Source of the DNA: Roridomyces roridus
Lineage: Eukaryota > Basidiomycota > Agaricomycetes > Agaricales > Mycenaceae
Assembly (NCBI GenBank): GCA_029378245.1
Contig: JARKIF010000017.1
Location: 930,001 to 994,000 of the forward strand
DNA length: 64,000 nucleotides
Direction of reading: 5' to 3'
In this document: in pieces, positions 45,198-56,164 of the stretch
Layout of the letters: every line of letters starts with the position of its first letter
Numbering within the stretch: the stretch's first letter is position 1
The notes under the pieces: model-generated
Told to the model about the DNA's origin: nothing
The model's input: the letters and a program-made list of their open reading frames with translations, nothing else
Databases searched by the model: none
Translations under genes and position numbers: made by a program

Positions 45198-47773
45198 TGC
45201 CCTCTTGGGTAGCACTCTATCTACTTTATACAGGTCCGAGAATCATATGATAGTACAAACGAATGGCGCAATAATTAGAAATGTCCTTGGTATCTGGAAT
45301 GGAAACACCCTGATTGGTTGATTAGAACCGGCATCGTGTACGGCCGGTGTGCCAAGCCATGATTCCGCGTGGCGGATCTGACGATCCGTGACTCCAACAT
45401 TGATCCATGACTCGACTGATTTTAGTGAAGTCGTATCCGACCTCTCCCTTGATGGTATACCCTCCAGACGTACGCCCATAGTTTGTAGGTCCAGAACGAT
45501 ACCCATATCTCCGACTACCTGTCCCGGATACCAGCAGATACTAGTTCGAAGACTAGTATCCGACCCGGATCCTCCTTGTCCCGACTGCTGATGACAACTA
45601 CGTCACTCCCTTCGGACCCGCTTCGGCGGTCTACTCATGTTTCAGGCTTTTCGGCCGACTTGCCCATCATCCCGTGAACTTCCGAACCTCCGAATTGCAC
45701 TCGCACCAAGGTTCGAACAGCTGACAATCGTACAACGGTTAAGAACTTGTTTAATTGGCGTATCCCATTGGTAGAGCAGGTATCCACAACTCCTACATGT
45801 TTCGGAGTGAGCCCGTCGGTCATATTCAGGTAAATACCCTTCAACCCGTACAGTACTCTTAAGTATCCACCACACTGACTGTCTCTGGGCTCAACATCAG
45901 TCTTGTACTGAGATGACTTAGCTAGGATACTACCTCTGAAATCGTGCCAAACGCGCGTTTTCAAGGGCAGTCAAATTCCATGCTTATCAGCGGCTCACTC
46001 AAAACGACGATGGAAGATTGAGGGAAAGAGGCGTCGGCGTCACGTGGTGCCATCAATGATGATCAGGGATCGAGTCATTGTCGGATCGGGACATCTCTTG
46101 CTTCTCGCCGTGATGGTCGGAGTCAGCCTCAGCCCGCTGCCTCGCTGCCTCTCCGCGATTTCCTTTCCGTCGGTATGGACCAGTGGCATTCTCAGCGGTC
46201 GACTCGGCAGTAAACTGGCTCCAAGCTTCAAAATTGAAAATCCAGTCAAGTTTCTCGATATTGTCAGACAATATGCGAGACGTTGTTGATCTATTTTCCT
46301 CGCCGAAGCCCACCATTTTAGCGTGCCACAAGACATGCCTCCGCTTCGCTCCGGCAGTTTCAAGAAAACTTCCCAAGAACCGTGGCAGAAAAAGGCCTGT
46401 AACTTCAATACAAAAACAGTACCAACGTTCTACGAAGGCTGGAGCCAGGAAATCATGTGCGCCGCCCGGACCCGGTGATCGAACCCGCCTCTGGTTCTCA
46501 GCCCAAACACTCGATGTGGGTATTGTACGGTATATCAGTGCGTTTTGCAATCGAGGATGTGCGCGCGCACCACGAGAAACACATGGAGCCCCAGCAGGCG
46601 GGATTGGAATTTTGACGCTGGTATTTCCGATTTTGTTAGCAGAGCAAGAGCACATGTCCCGGGTACTTGAACAACAGTGAATTAACGAGTCGGACTTGAG
46701 GAGAAAGAAGATTGAACATTGCAGTCGGCGAGGAAGCGATGACCGGCGTTCATCGTTGGATGGAGACTCAGAGCCCGGAGCCAACGTTGGGGCTCAGTAG
46801 TGCTGCATTGCTGGCAGTAGATAGGGATGAGGGCAAGGGTAGGAAAAATTGGGTCGCCGTCAAGAAAATGAAAGGCATCAGAGGTTGTGTTTCAAATGGC
46901 TACGGGATGGCATCTTCAGATTAGAGGACCGAGACGGCGGAAGGAAGCGATATCGAGGGAAGGCTTCAAGGAATGGTGGGTAGAGATCAATTCAAGGCTT
47001 GAGGTTTATATGAGACGGCTGCCGAGCGCATACGTAGCCATCGCGATGCCTGCGCTCACGAGAAGGTCCATTGTGGTAAACACTGCTGTGGAAAACAGCC
47101 GAGCGCGAGAACACGCGTTCTCGCCGAGTTGATTCTGGGTCGACAACGGGCAGTAGCCTGAGCAAAGGGAGCCTACTTTGGGATAATTTTCTCAAGATCA
47201 AGAGGGACGCGCAGCGCTCGGCATGCATACGTCGCGTCGAGCCGGCGATGTACTATTTTAAATGCTGTTGAACCGGGAGATCAGGGTGGCGCTCGTGGGA
47301 GAAATTCATGAGAGAGCTGTAGAGAAGTGATTGGGTCGACGGCAGGATGAGGGAGGGAAACAAAAGGAGATTTAACAAATGGGGACAGACGAATCAATGA
47401 TGGAACCATAATCTTAAAGAACGGATAATAAATCGAGAGGGTCAGGTGAACCCCGTCGGCAATGCTGCTTCTGTCCGAGTTTTATCCGACCCGGACGCTG
47501 CCGAACCTCAGTCCTTTCACGCTCATCGCACGCTCGTTGGACGCATCTCAGGCTCGATTCCTCCGCGGAATCTTCTCGAATCCTCCGTCTCTACCCTCTG
47601 AGGCATCCCTCTGTAGTCTGAGGCAACTTGGGTACACCAAATTTGACCTCGGAAGCACCGTCTGTCAGCTGACACCTGCGGAGACCCACAGCGGCTCCTT
47701 TCCCGCCCGTCATGCCGCCATTATGGCACGACTATAAGATTCTCCATCGACGTCGGCCAGCGCACCACCCACC
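45198..47773. other. 2.6-kb region with dispersed repeat
   Basis: No gene is supported. A minus-strand frame at 46053-46784 (243 codons) has no signal, domain or splice context and is probably chance. The segment at about 47270-47430 (CTCGTGGGAGAAA, GAGAGAGCTGTAGAG, GATTGGGTCGACGGC, TTAAAGAACGGATAAT) recurs at 54400-54552 and, more weakly, at 29570-29725. A possible TATA box for the next gene is CTATAAG at about 47732. Confidence 0.5.
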
Positions 47774-50378
47774 ATGATCCTCAAACTCCTCCTCTTCGCA
47801 GGTCTCGCCGCTGCAGAGACGGGTCGCGACGCTTGGCTTCGATATGCACGACTTACTGGCCACATCCCCTCTGCCCTCCCCTCCTCCATCGTCGCGCTCA
47901 ACTCAAGTACAAGCAGCCCAGTCCATACCGCTGGTCAGGAGCTGCAAAAGGGCTTTTCGGGCATCCTCGGGAAGCAGGTTGCCGTTTCGAGCACGGGCAA
48001 GCAAGCGTCCTCCGCCGTCGTCGGCACTGTGGCACAATTCCAAAAAGCTTTCGGGAGTAGCGCACCCAACGTCAGCGCTGAGCTGATCGAGGATGGGTTC
48101 TGGCTAAGCGTCAAGGGCAGTACCGTGCAGATCGTGGGGCAAAATGAGCGCGGGGCGCTGTATGGTGCGTTCGAGTATCTTTCCATGCTCGCACAAGGCA
48201 ACTTTACCAACGTCGAATTTGCGACCAACCCTGCTGCACCGATACGTTGGATAAACTCATGTGCGTGTTCTATCTTTCAATGGCGAGAGACTTCAATGCG
48301 CTGGCAGGGGACAACATGGATGGAAGCATCACCCGTGGCTTCGGTGGTGCCTCTGTCTTCTTTGCCGACGGCCTGGTCCTCTCGAATCTCACCCGTGCGG
48401 CCGAGTACGCGCGTCTCCTCTCCTCGATCCGCATCAACGCTGCAGTCGTCAACGACGTCAACGCCGACTTCCACACCGTCAATTCGACGAATATCCAGGG
48501 TGTCGGTCGGATTGCGGATGTGTTTAGGCCATACGGCGTGCAGCTTGCGCTGTCCCTGGATTTCGCTACGCCGATGGAATTGGGTGGGTTGTCGACGTAC
48601 GACCCGCTCGACGACGGGGTTATCGCGTTTTGGGGCAACATCACAGAGCAGATCTACGACCGCATTCCCGACTTTGCGGGGTATCTTGTCAAGGCGGATA
48701 GCGAGGGTGCGTTTCTCTCTGTCCCTCTCTCCGCAATGCTCACCAAAGGATAGGCACCCCCGGCCCTCTCGTCTACAACCGCACCCTTGCCCAGGGCGCC
48801 AACTTATTCGCCCGCCCACTCGTCCCCCACGGCGGTATCGTCATGTACCGCGCCTTTGTCTACAACCAACTTCCCAACGAATCTGACTGGCAAGCCGACC
48901 GTGCCAACGCTGCCGTCAACTTGTTCGCTCCCCTCGACGGGCAATTCGATGACAATGTCGTCGTGCAAATCAAATACGGGCCTATTGACTTTCAAGTGCG
49001 CGAACCCGCGAGCCCGCTGTTTGCGAATCTCCCGCAGACGAATGTGGCGCTGGAGCTGCAGGTGTGTCAGGAGTATCTCGGGCAACAGACGCATTTGGTG
49101 TACCTCCCTCCTCTGTGGCGCACCGTCCTCGACTTTGATCTCCGGGTGCAGAATGAGACGTCCTTGGTGCGGGACGTCATCACTGGCGAGCGGTTCAATC
49201 GTCGTTTAGGAGGGAGCGCGGCGGTGGTGAACGTAGGAGCGAACGAGACCTGGCTGGGGAGCCACCTCGCCATGTCGAACCTCTACGCATACGGACGGCT
49301 TGCCTGGGATTGGTCTCTCGATTCCGAAGCGGTTCTTCAAGATTGGACGCGCCTGACGTTCGGTACGGAACCCACCGTAGTTTCGACGATCTCGACGATG
49401 TCCATGGCGTCGTGGCCCGCGTACGAAAACTACTCGGGCAACCTGGGTGAACAAACGCTCAACGATATCTTGTACACGCATTTTGGACCCAACCCGCAGA
49501 CGCTGGATAATACGGTGTGGGGTCAATGGACACGTGCGGATCATACGAGCATCGGGATGGATCGCACCGTGTCGAATGGGACGGGTTTCTCCGGGCAGTA
49601 CCCGGCGGAAGTGGCTGCCATGTTCGAGAGCGTCGAGACAACGCCCGATAACTTGCTGCTTTGGTTCCATCACGTCAACTACACCCAAAAGCTCAAATCG
49701 GGGGACACGGTGATACAGCACTTTTACGACGCGCATTATGAGGGGGCGCAGACTGCGGCAGAGTTTGTGGGGATGTGGGAGGGGTTGGAGGGCAAGGTCG
49801 ACGAGCAGCGGTTCGATGAGGTGCTTTATCGACAGACCTTCCAGGCGGGGCATGCGATTCTCTGGAGGGACGCCATCGTCAACTTTTACCACAACGCTTC
49901 GGGGATCGCGGATGAGAAGGGGAGGGTGGGCACGCATCCGTGGAGGATTGAGGCGGAGAGTATGGAGTTGGATGGGTATGTGCCGTATGTCGTCAGCCCG
50001 TTCGAGGTGGCCAGCGGGGCGACGGCGATCGTTACGGCGACCAACACCACCACGGGTACGGCGAGCACGACGCTCGGCTTCCCCTCCGGCACGTACGACG
50101 TCGCTGTCAATTATTTCGACATGTTCGGCGGGAACAGCTCGTACAGCCTCTCACTCAGCGGGCGGACGGTCGGAACCTGGGTCGGGAATGCGGTGGATAC
50201 GGGCAAGTTGGGGCACACGCCGAGTATTTACATTGATGGGCATTCGGCGACGAGGATTACGTTCAAGGGGGTTAGTGTCAGGAAGGGGGATGTTTTGAAG
50301 ATTGTTGGCAGGGCGGATGGGGTCGAGCCGGCGCCGTTGGATTATGTGTCGGTTCTGCCGGCGGGGGTGGTTGATTGA
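47774..50378 (+). CDS. GH67 alpha-glucuronidase
   Basis: This is a secreted enzyme that removes (4-O-methyl-)glucuronic acid from the ends of xylo-oligosaccharides during xylan breakdown. Three exons (47774-48260, 48308-48706, 48754-50378) join in phase, giving 836 aa, the normal GH67 size. A signal peptide (MILKLLLFAGLAAA) precedes ETGRDAWLRYARL. The catalytic core shows GYLVKADSEGTPGP, whose Glu is the expected acid, then IKYGPIDFQVREP with the conserved Asp and ELQVCQEYLGQ with the conserved Glu. The C-terminal part has GWAxDWSLD-type and YHNASGIADE segments, then a beta-sandwich tail. Several NxT/S glycosylation sites fit secretion. The enzyme acts after GH10/GH11 xylanases; none is in this window. 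Confidence 0.93.
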
Positions 50379-50439
50379 AATGTAGTATATAGCGTACTCT
50401 GATGAAAAATGAATCTTGAATGTTTCATACTTGGTCGAG

Positions 50440-50850
50440 AGTCCAATCCGTGTTGGGCCTTGGGGCAAGTTGAAGAAGCAAGAGATGTTGAGGAGATGTC
50501 CGATGTCTGGAGCCGAGTCTATGGCAGATCGAGTAAGAAAAATCCCAAGTACAACACCATGCACCAACCTGGAATCGAACCAGATCAAGATGCTGACATT
50601 AGGGGGTTCTGGTTCTGTGCCATGTTACGTCGGGTCTTCATGTCCAAAGATCTGAGAAGACTTGGAATAGGTTCAAGGTAGCTCGCTTGAAGATACAGGA
50701 CCCCAATGACGAAAAACCGCGACGGCGTCCAGGAAAGTTCCAGCATCGATGAAGCTAGTGTTAGTCGAACGGTCAGGATTTCATTCCAGCGGTAAATGAA
50801 TTGCAGAGAGGCGGAACAAAGGCGGAAAGTCAGCGAGCCCCGTGATAGCA
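50440..50850 (-). repeat. Tandem-flanking repeat unit X-Y, copy 1
   Basis: A unit of about 330 bp before family member C contains GAGTAAGAAAAATCC, ACCATGCACCAACCTGGAATCG and CTGAGAAGACTTGGA (part X), then GAACGGTCAGGAT, GCGGTAAATGAATTGCAGAG and GAAAGTCAG (part Y). The same parts occur after member C at 52027-52240 (X) and 53045-53145 (Y). Read on the minus strand, part X holds TGGCACAGAACC and, about 40 nt later, GGTTCGATTCC, which resemble Pol III A- and B-boxes, so X may be a tRNA-derived SINE. Confidence 0.6.
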
Positions 50851-51011
50851 AAAGGCACCGTGCAAGAGCCCATCGATGACTCATCACTGATGCGACTCAT
50901 GTAATGCCCACGTCTCTCTTTCGATCCTCCATCTTCGATTCCAGTGAGCCGCGTTCGAGCGTCTGTGTCTTTCAACTCAAGCTCTCCCCGAGAACATAAT
51001 TCTCACCCTAT

Positions 51012-51968
51012 ATGGTGATCGCGTCTGCAGACGGACCTATCCTTCCCCCGGAAATCGAGCGGCACATTTTCGAGATCTGTGCGCTGGGACGACCCGTGGT
51101 GGTTCCCAAGCTTATACTGGTTGCATGGCGGGTCAAGCAGTGGTATGTCCTTGTGTCTACCCTCACGAGTCTCGCTCGATATCCATAGGATCGAGCCCTT
51201 CCTCTATCGGACAATCATCTTGGGCCCGGAGCATTCTCCCACCGACGGATACCCGACCTTCACTCCGGAAGCGTTGCTTTCCGCCATCCACACAAAACCC
51301 CCTGGGTTTATCGCGGCAGCTGTGCGGAATCTAGGCATATATGATTCCACCACAGCTGGCTACGAGCAGATTCTAGCTGCTTGCACTGGCGTCACAAATC
51401 TGCGCATCCTCTCCTTCGATACAGCATTTTCAGCTCATATACCCTCCACCCTGAGGCAGCTCTGTGTTTATGCCTTCCCTCACCAATCTACCAACACCCT
51501 CTTTTCTCAACTCACACATCTAGATGTGTTGGATTATCCTGGCCCAGACCTCGACCTTGACGTCTTCTACTCCTCTATCATACTATTACCATGTCTGACT
51601 CACATCTCATTCTCCGACCCATTCTGTGCACCCAGGTTCCTTAGTCTCCTACGAACCTGTCCCAAAATCGAGGTGCTCTTCTATTGCGATGGAGAGCAGG
51701 CACCACTTCCCGACAAGGAGAGCCTCGCAGAGGATCTCCGTTTCGTTGTGCTTCGTTACAGTGATCTTAGGACGTGGGACTGGGATGCTGACTGGCACAT
51801 GGGTGTGCACTGCGGCAGGGACTACTGGTATCGGGTTGAGCGGTTTATTCAGAAACAGCGAGGTGAGGGTGAGTCCCGTTTCCTCATGCTTGCACGAGGA
51901 TCTGACCCTCATTGAATGCAGGATGTCAAAGCATTATGTCTCGCGAGGATTGGCTTGAGTCCACATAG
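51012..51968 (+). CDS. Four-copy family, member C
   Basis: Three exons (51012-51142, 51189-51868, 51922-51968) join in phase, giving 285 aa. It begins MVIASADGPILPPEIERHIF, the shared F-box-like start, with LVAWRVKQW at the first intron, leucine-rich segments and the end motif GVHCGRDYWYRVERFIQKQ, finishing MSREDWLEST. It is closest to member D (54899-55865): both have the IVLGPEHSPTDGYPTF segment and TTAGYE, absent from A and B. Upstream, GCCCACGTCTCTCTTTCG followed by CTCCATCTTCGATTCCAGTG is nearly identical to the sequence before D. The gene appears intact. Confidence 0.8.
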
Positions 51969-52026
51969 GCCGTACTGCCAATTTCAACAAATCTTGGGGA
52001 GTTTACATAATGTTTTGGTTCACCTG

Positions 52027-52240
52027 TCCGGAGCCGAGTAAGAAAAATCCTCAAGGCAACAACATGCACCAACCTGGAATCGAACCAGATCAAGATACTG
52101 CCGTATTAGGTGGTTCTGGTTCTGTGCCATGTTACGTTCTGGTCTTCATCTTCAAAGATCTGAGAAGACTTGGATATAGGTTCAAGGTACTTAGCTCGCA
52201 GGACTCCGACGAAAAACGGAGACAGGAAAGTTGAAGCATT
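52027..52240 (-). repeat. Repeat unit X, copy 2
   Basis: This is the second copy of the sequence at about 50515-50740, with matching order (GAGTAAGAAAAATCC, ACATGCACCAACCTGGAATCG, TGTGCCATGTTACGT, CTGAGAAGACTTGGA). On the minus strand it contains the same Pol III-like A- and B-box sequences. It lies just after family member C, so C is bracketed by direct copies of X. Confidence 0.65.
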
Positions 52241-52244
52241 GATG

Positions 52245-53044
52245 AATTGTGTTTAAAGGATATATTTACACGAGTCTAATCGGGACGCGCTGCCGCGCTC
52301 GCCTCCTGATCCAAACCGGTGTTTGGTTCACTCCTCCCTCCTCTTGCAGGTGCGGGTCTGGCCACAGCCTCAAGGCCCCCATCGTGCCTTGTCCCTGTTC
52401 GAGACAGGGTTGGGAATGGAGCCCCTTCGATCGTCGGGTTATAACCTGGGACAGTTGAACGGGTGGACATCGATTGCCTCCTCTTCGTGTTCACTGTCCA
52501 GGTATGCCAAAGTTCGTCTTACTGCGTGCTGGTGCCGAGATCGAGTCTAGCCCAGTGCTCGCTTGCGAAGTCGATCTATCCTCGTGAACACCAGCACGCC
52601 GTGCCGTGATTAACCTCGGGTGTTCAACCACGTCGTAAGCCCGTGCGCTGCTTCGTGTCCGTTGTGCTGAGATTATCTAGTGCAACTTCGTTCGTCTCCT
52701 AGTGCCGCCGATTCTTGCGCCGCCGCGCTTTACTCGAGTCTCGAGGCGTCACTAGGTACGATATTTTATTCGTGTTCTTACAGGATCTGAGTCGAGGCGT
52801 CACTAGATCCGTGTTCGTTTCTCTCGCGCTACCCGCCCTTATTTACAATACCTCTTACCCTAGTTCGGAGTAGCCGTCTTCATTCCTCCCTCCATTCACT
52901 CTCCTCTCGCTCTCGTCGTGTACTCCGTGCCAATATACTCGGGCTCCCATCGGGGAGCTGATTTCTGCCTAAAACACCTCTACTTGAGCGTCTCAAGTCC
53001 CCTGCCTGAAAAGCCGAGCTTTCACTTCAGCCAGGACGATTAGG
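52245..53044. mobile_element. Insertion of about 800 bp splitting repeat unit Y
   Basis: In copy 1, the text CATCGATGAAGCTAG is followed directly by the Y sequence; in copy 2, CATTGATGAA is followed by about 800 bp of unrelated sequence before GGCTAG and Y resume. The insert starts TTGTGTTTAAAGGATATATT and contains GAGGCGTCACTAG twice. It could be a solo LTR or another element; ends and target duplication could not be fixed. No coding frame of note is present. Confidence 0.5.
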
Positions 53045-54898
53045 CTAGTTCTAGTTGAACGGTCAGGATGTCATTTCAGCGGTAAAGGAATTGCAGAGAG
53101 GCAGAACAAAGGCAGAAAGTCAGTGAGCTCCGTGGCAAGAGGGCAAAAGAGGATCCGTGATAATCCCTCAAGAGGTCGGATCCGAAAATCAGCCAAGCTT
53201 TTGTCTGGACTCGGTGTCGCGCCGACGCGATTCTTTTTGTCCGGATTGCATTGTAACCCCTGAATTTTGGCGATTTTTTGTCCGGATTGGCTTGAGATCA
53301 GCCCATCAAAATCCCCAAAAAATCTTCATAAAATCCAGATAAATCGCCGAAGAATTCTGCAGTCTGATTAGAGTCAAACAAGACGCTCCTTCGCTTCGCT
53401 CCGGAAATCTTGTTATGGCGATCCGAATTTTGAAACAATGAATTCCGACTACGTGCACATGAGGACTCCTACATTGGAACCAATAACGAATGATCCATCC
53501 GAGGGAATTCTGTAAGTACGTGGATAAACAGCAAATGGATTCGAAATGCAGACAGACCTGATAAGTAGCATCTCATGAGTATAGCCGATGGCAGCGGTGT
53601 GCGTTCATGAGATTCCTGAGCGATCGGAGTCGATTGTCTTCCCTAGAAAAGCATTGAAGCACGAGAATTTTTTTGAAATGAATGCTGGTCAGCCAGCCAC
53701 TGCGGTGTTGAAGATCCAATGACGTCGCACCGAGGAATACATCTCCCGCCGCACGAGAGAGCCTAGGCAGTGGTAAAGTTGAGAATCTGATGGTCGGGAT
53801 GTCGACGGGCGGCAAAAGGGCTACAGGGAAAGGTGGGCGAGACGTGGGCCGGGCGGGGATGAACCCAGTATGAATCTCGAGCTGCTAGAGCAAGACCGTG
53901 ACGGAGAGTCGTGGTTTTTCCCATTCATTCCAGGGACATTCGAGAAAGCAATTGAATGTTGAATGTTGAACTTTGAGGAGCCATGCAAGCGTGATAAGTA
54001 GCAGCACTGAGCAGCAGATTGTGGGCAGAGGGCAGAACAGATTTGAGCGAGGCCCGGGGATTCAGGCTGGAGAGAAGAGTAATGTTTGGGATGCTGGGGC
54101 GGATGTCATGGCCAGGTGTGCCTTTAAAGAACTTGAACGGAGGCTGTGGAGCTCCAAGCAGTCCAGCAGCCCGAGGACGCGTGTCCCCGCCGAGTTCACT
54201 GTCAGTCTGATAAGAACGGATCTGGTCCGTAGGCTGAGCAATAACACGAGAGACGTGGACAGTGGCTGGCGCAGAGGGGGCTGAATTTGGCATAAATGCC
54301 ACAGCTATCGGCAAGCATACGTAGCCTTGAGCCGTTGGTGAATGACCCGAAAAGCTGTTGAACAGTGGTTTCGATCGGGGAATGGAAGGCGATCTCGATG
54401 GCACTCGTGGGAGAAAAAGCATGAGAGAGCTGTAGAGGAGGGATTGGGTCGACGGCAAGATGAGGGAGGGAGACAAAAGGGGAATGCACAAACGGGGAAG
54501 GAACCAAACAAAGTCCAAAGAATCGAGAGACTTCTCGTTAAAGAACGGATAATGAATGCTGCCGATGCCCAACCGCAATGCTCACGTGTGTGAACATCTT
54601 TGTCCGGACTGTGAACAGACCTCACCGGGACCTAGGGTGAATTTGTCCGGACTCTGATTGCACCTGCATCGCTGGCTCGACGTTTTCTGTCCGGACTCTG
54701 GATCAAACCTCAGTACTGATAATCACGGGTCCTGGCAAAAGCCGCCGATGATTATGACTCATCGACATCACGGATGGACACACGTGATGCCCACGTCTCT
54801 CTTTCGATCCTCCATCTTCGATTCCAGTGAGCCACCCTCAAACGTCTGATTCGTCAGCTCAAGTTTCCATCTGAGAACAGAATACTACCTCTCCATTC
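53045..54898. other. Repeat-rich region, 1.9 kb
   Basis: It begins with repeat Y (to about 53145). TTTGTCCGGA(C/T)T recurs at about 53236, 53275, 54600, 54643 and 54683 (the last with CTGTCCGGACTCTG). The block at 54400-54552 matches 47270-47430. The last 120 bp are the upstream block shared with member C. No gene is supported; a minus-strand frame at 53925-54578 (217 codons) lacks recognisable features. Confidence 0.5.
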
Positions 54899-55865
54899 AT
54901 GTCACTCCAGTCCGCAGACGGACCTATCTTTCCCCCGGAAATAGAGCGGCACATTTTCGAGATCTGTGCGCTTGGACGACCGGTGGTGGTTCCCAGGCTT
55001 ATATTGGTCGCATGGCGGGTCAAGCAGTGGTATGTGACAATGTCCACTCTGACGAGTCTCGCTCGACTTCCACAGGATCGAGCCCTTGCTCTATCGGACA
55101 ATCGTCTTGGGCCCGGAGCATTCTCCCACCGACGGATACCCGACCTTCACTCCGGAAGCGTTGCTTTCTGCTATCCACACGAAACCTCCCGGGTTCATCG
55201 CGACAGCTGTGCGGAATCTAGGCATATATGATTCCACCACAGCTGGCTACGAGGAGATTCTAGCTGCTTGCACTGGCGTCACAAATCTGCGCATCCTATC
55301 CTTCGATACCGCGTTTTCAGCTCATATACCCTCAACACTAACAGAGCTCTATGTTTACGATTTCCCTCATCAATCTGCCCACTCCCTCTTCTCTCAACTC
55401 ACACATTTGGATGTGATGGGTTATTCCGTCCCAGAGCTTGACCTCGACACCTTCTGCTCTTCCGTTGCGCTACTGCCAAGTGTGACTCACGTCTCGTTCT
55501 CCGACCCATTCTATGCACCCATCCTCCACCGTCTCTTGCGGGCCTGTCCCAAAATCGAGGTCCTCTTCTATTGCGATGGCGAGGAGGATCCGCTCCCCGA
55601 GAAGGAGAGTCTCGCAGAGGATCCCCGTTTCGTCGTGATTTGTTTCAGCGATCTTACGACGTGGGACTGGGATGCTGATTGGCACCTGGGCGTGCACTGC
55701 GGCAGAGACTACTGGTATCGGGCTGAGCGGTTCATTCAAAAACGGCGAAGAGGGGAAGTTGATCGTGAGCATTCTTTCCTAACGTCTACATGTGGATCTG
55801 ACACTCAATCGAATGCAGGACGTCAAAGCGCTATGTCTAGGGAGGACTGGCTTGATTGTGCCTAG
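54899..55865 (+). CDS. Four-copy family, member D
   Basis: Three exons (54899-55029, 55076-55764, 55819-55865) join in phase, giving 288 aa. It opens with SADGPIFPPEIERHIFEIC, has LVAWRVKQW before the first intron and IEPLLYRTIVL-like text after it (IEPLLYR-TIVLGPEHSP), leucine-rich segments (LFSQLTHLDVMGYSVPELDL), and ends GVHCGRDYWYRAERFIQKR, then SAMSREDWLDCA. It appears intact and is the best reference for the family. The last intron sits between the EVD of exon 2 and the final 15 codons. Function is unknown; the arrangement is compatible with an F-box/LRR-like adaptor. Confidence 0.82.
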
Positions 55866-56164
55866 GCCGTACTGCTCATCCCGACAAATCTTGACGAGTT
55901 CAATGTTTTGCTTCACGGACCACTTTCACGGTTGCATTTTCATACTCGCATGCTATCTCGAAAAATTACGATCGTTCATGTGTTCTCACTCAGATTGAAC
56001 AGTTTAAAATGACAACAGCCGACGGAAAGACGCGTCCAGAGCTGTTGTGCGGACGAAACTATAACATAACGAGGTACGAGTTACATAATACAGTCATAGC
56101 GTCTGGTTCTAAGAGACTAGGATTCAACGTGATAATCTAAGGTACTGCTCACAAGTCTCCACGT

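Noticed and set aside
46053..46784. 243-codon minus-strand open frame
   Set aside because: It has no signal peptide, domain, hydrophobic core or intron context and contains repeat sequence; chance frames of this size occur in GC-rich fungal DNA.
51143..51188. Reading family members without the first intron
   Set aside because: All four members carry a 45-46-nt GTATGT..AG interval at the same codon, and the join gives the conserved W-I-E-P sequence, so it is an intron.
53925..54578. 217-codon minus-strand frame with serine/proline-rich text
   Set aside because: It lies in a dispersed repeat shared with 47270-47430, where the frame is not kept.
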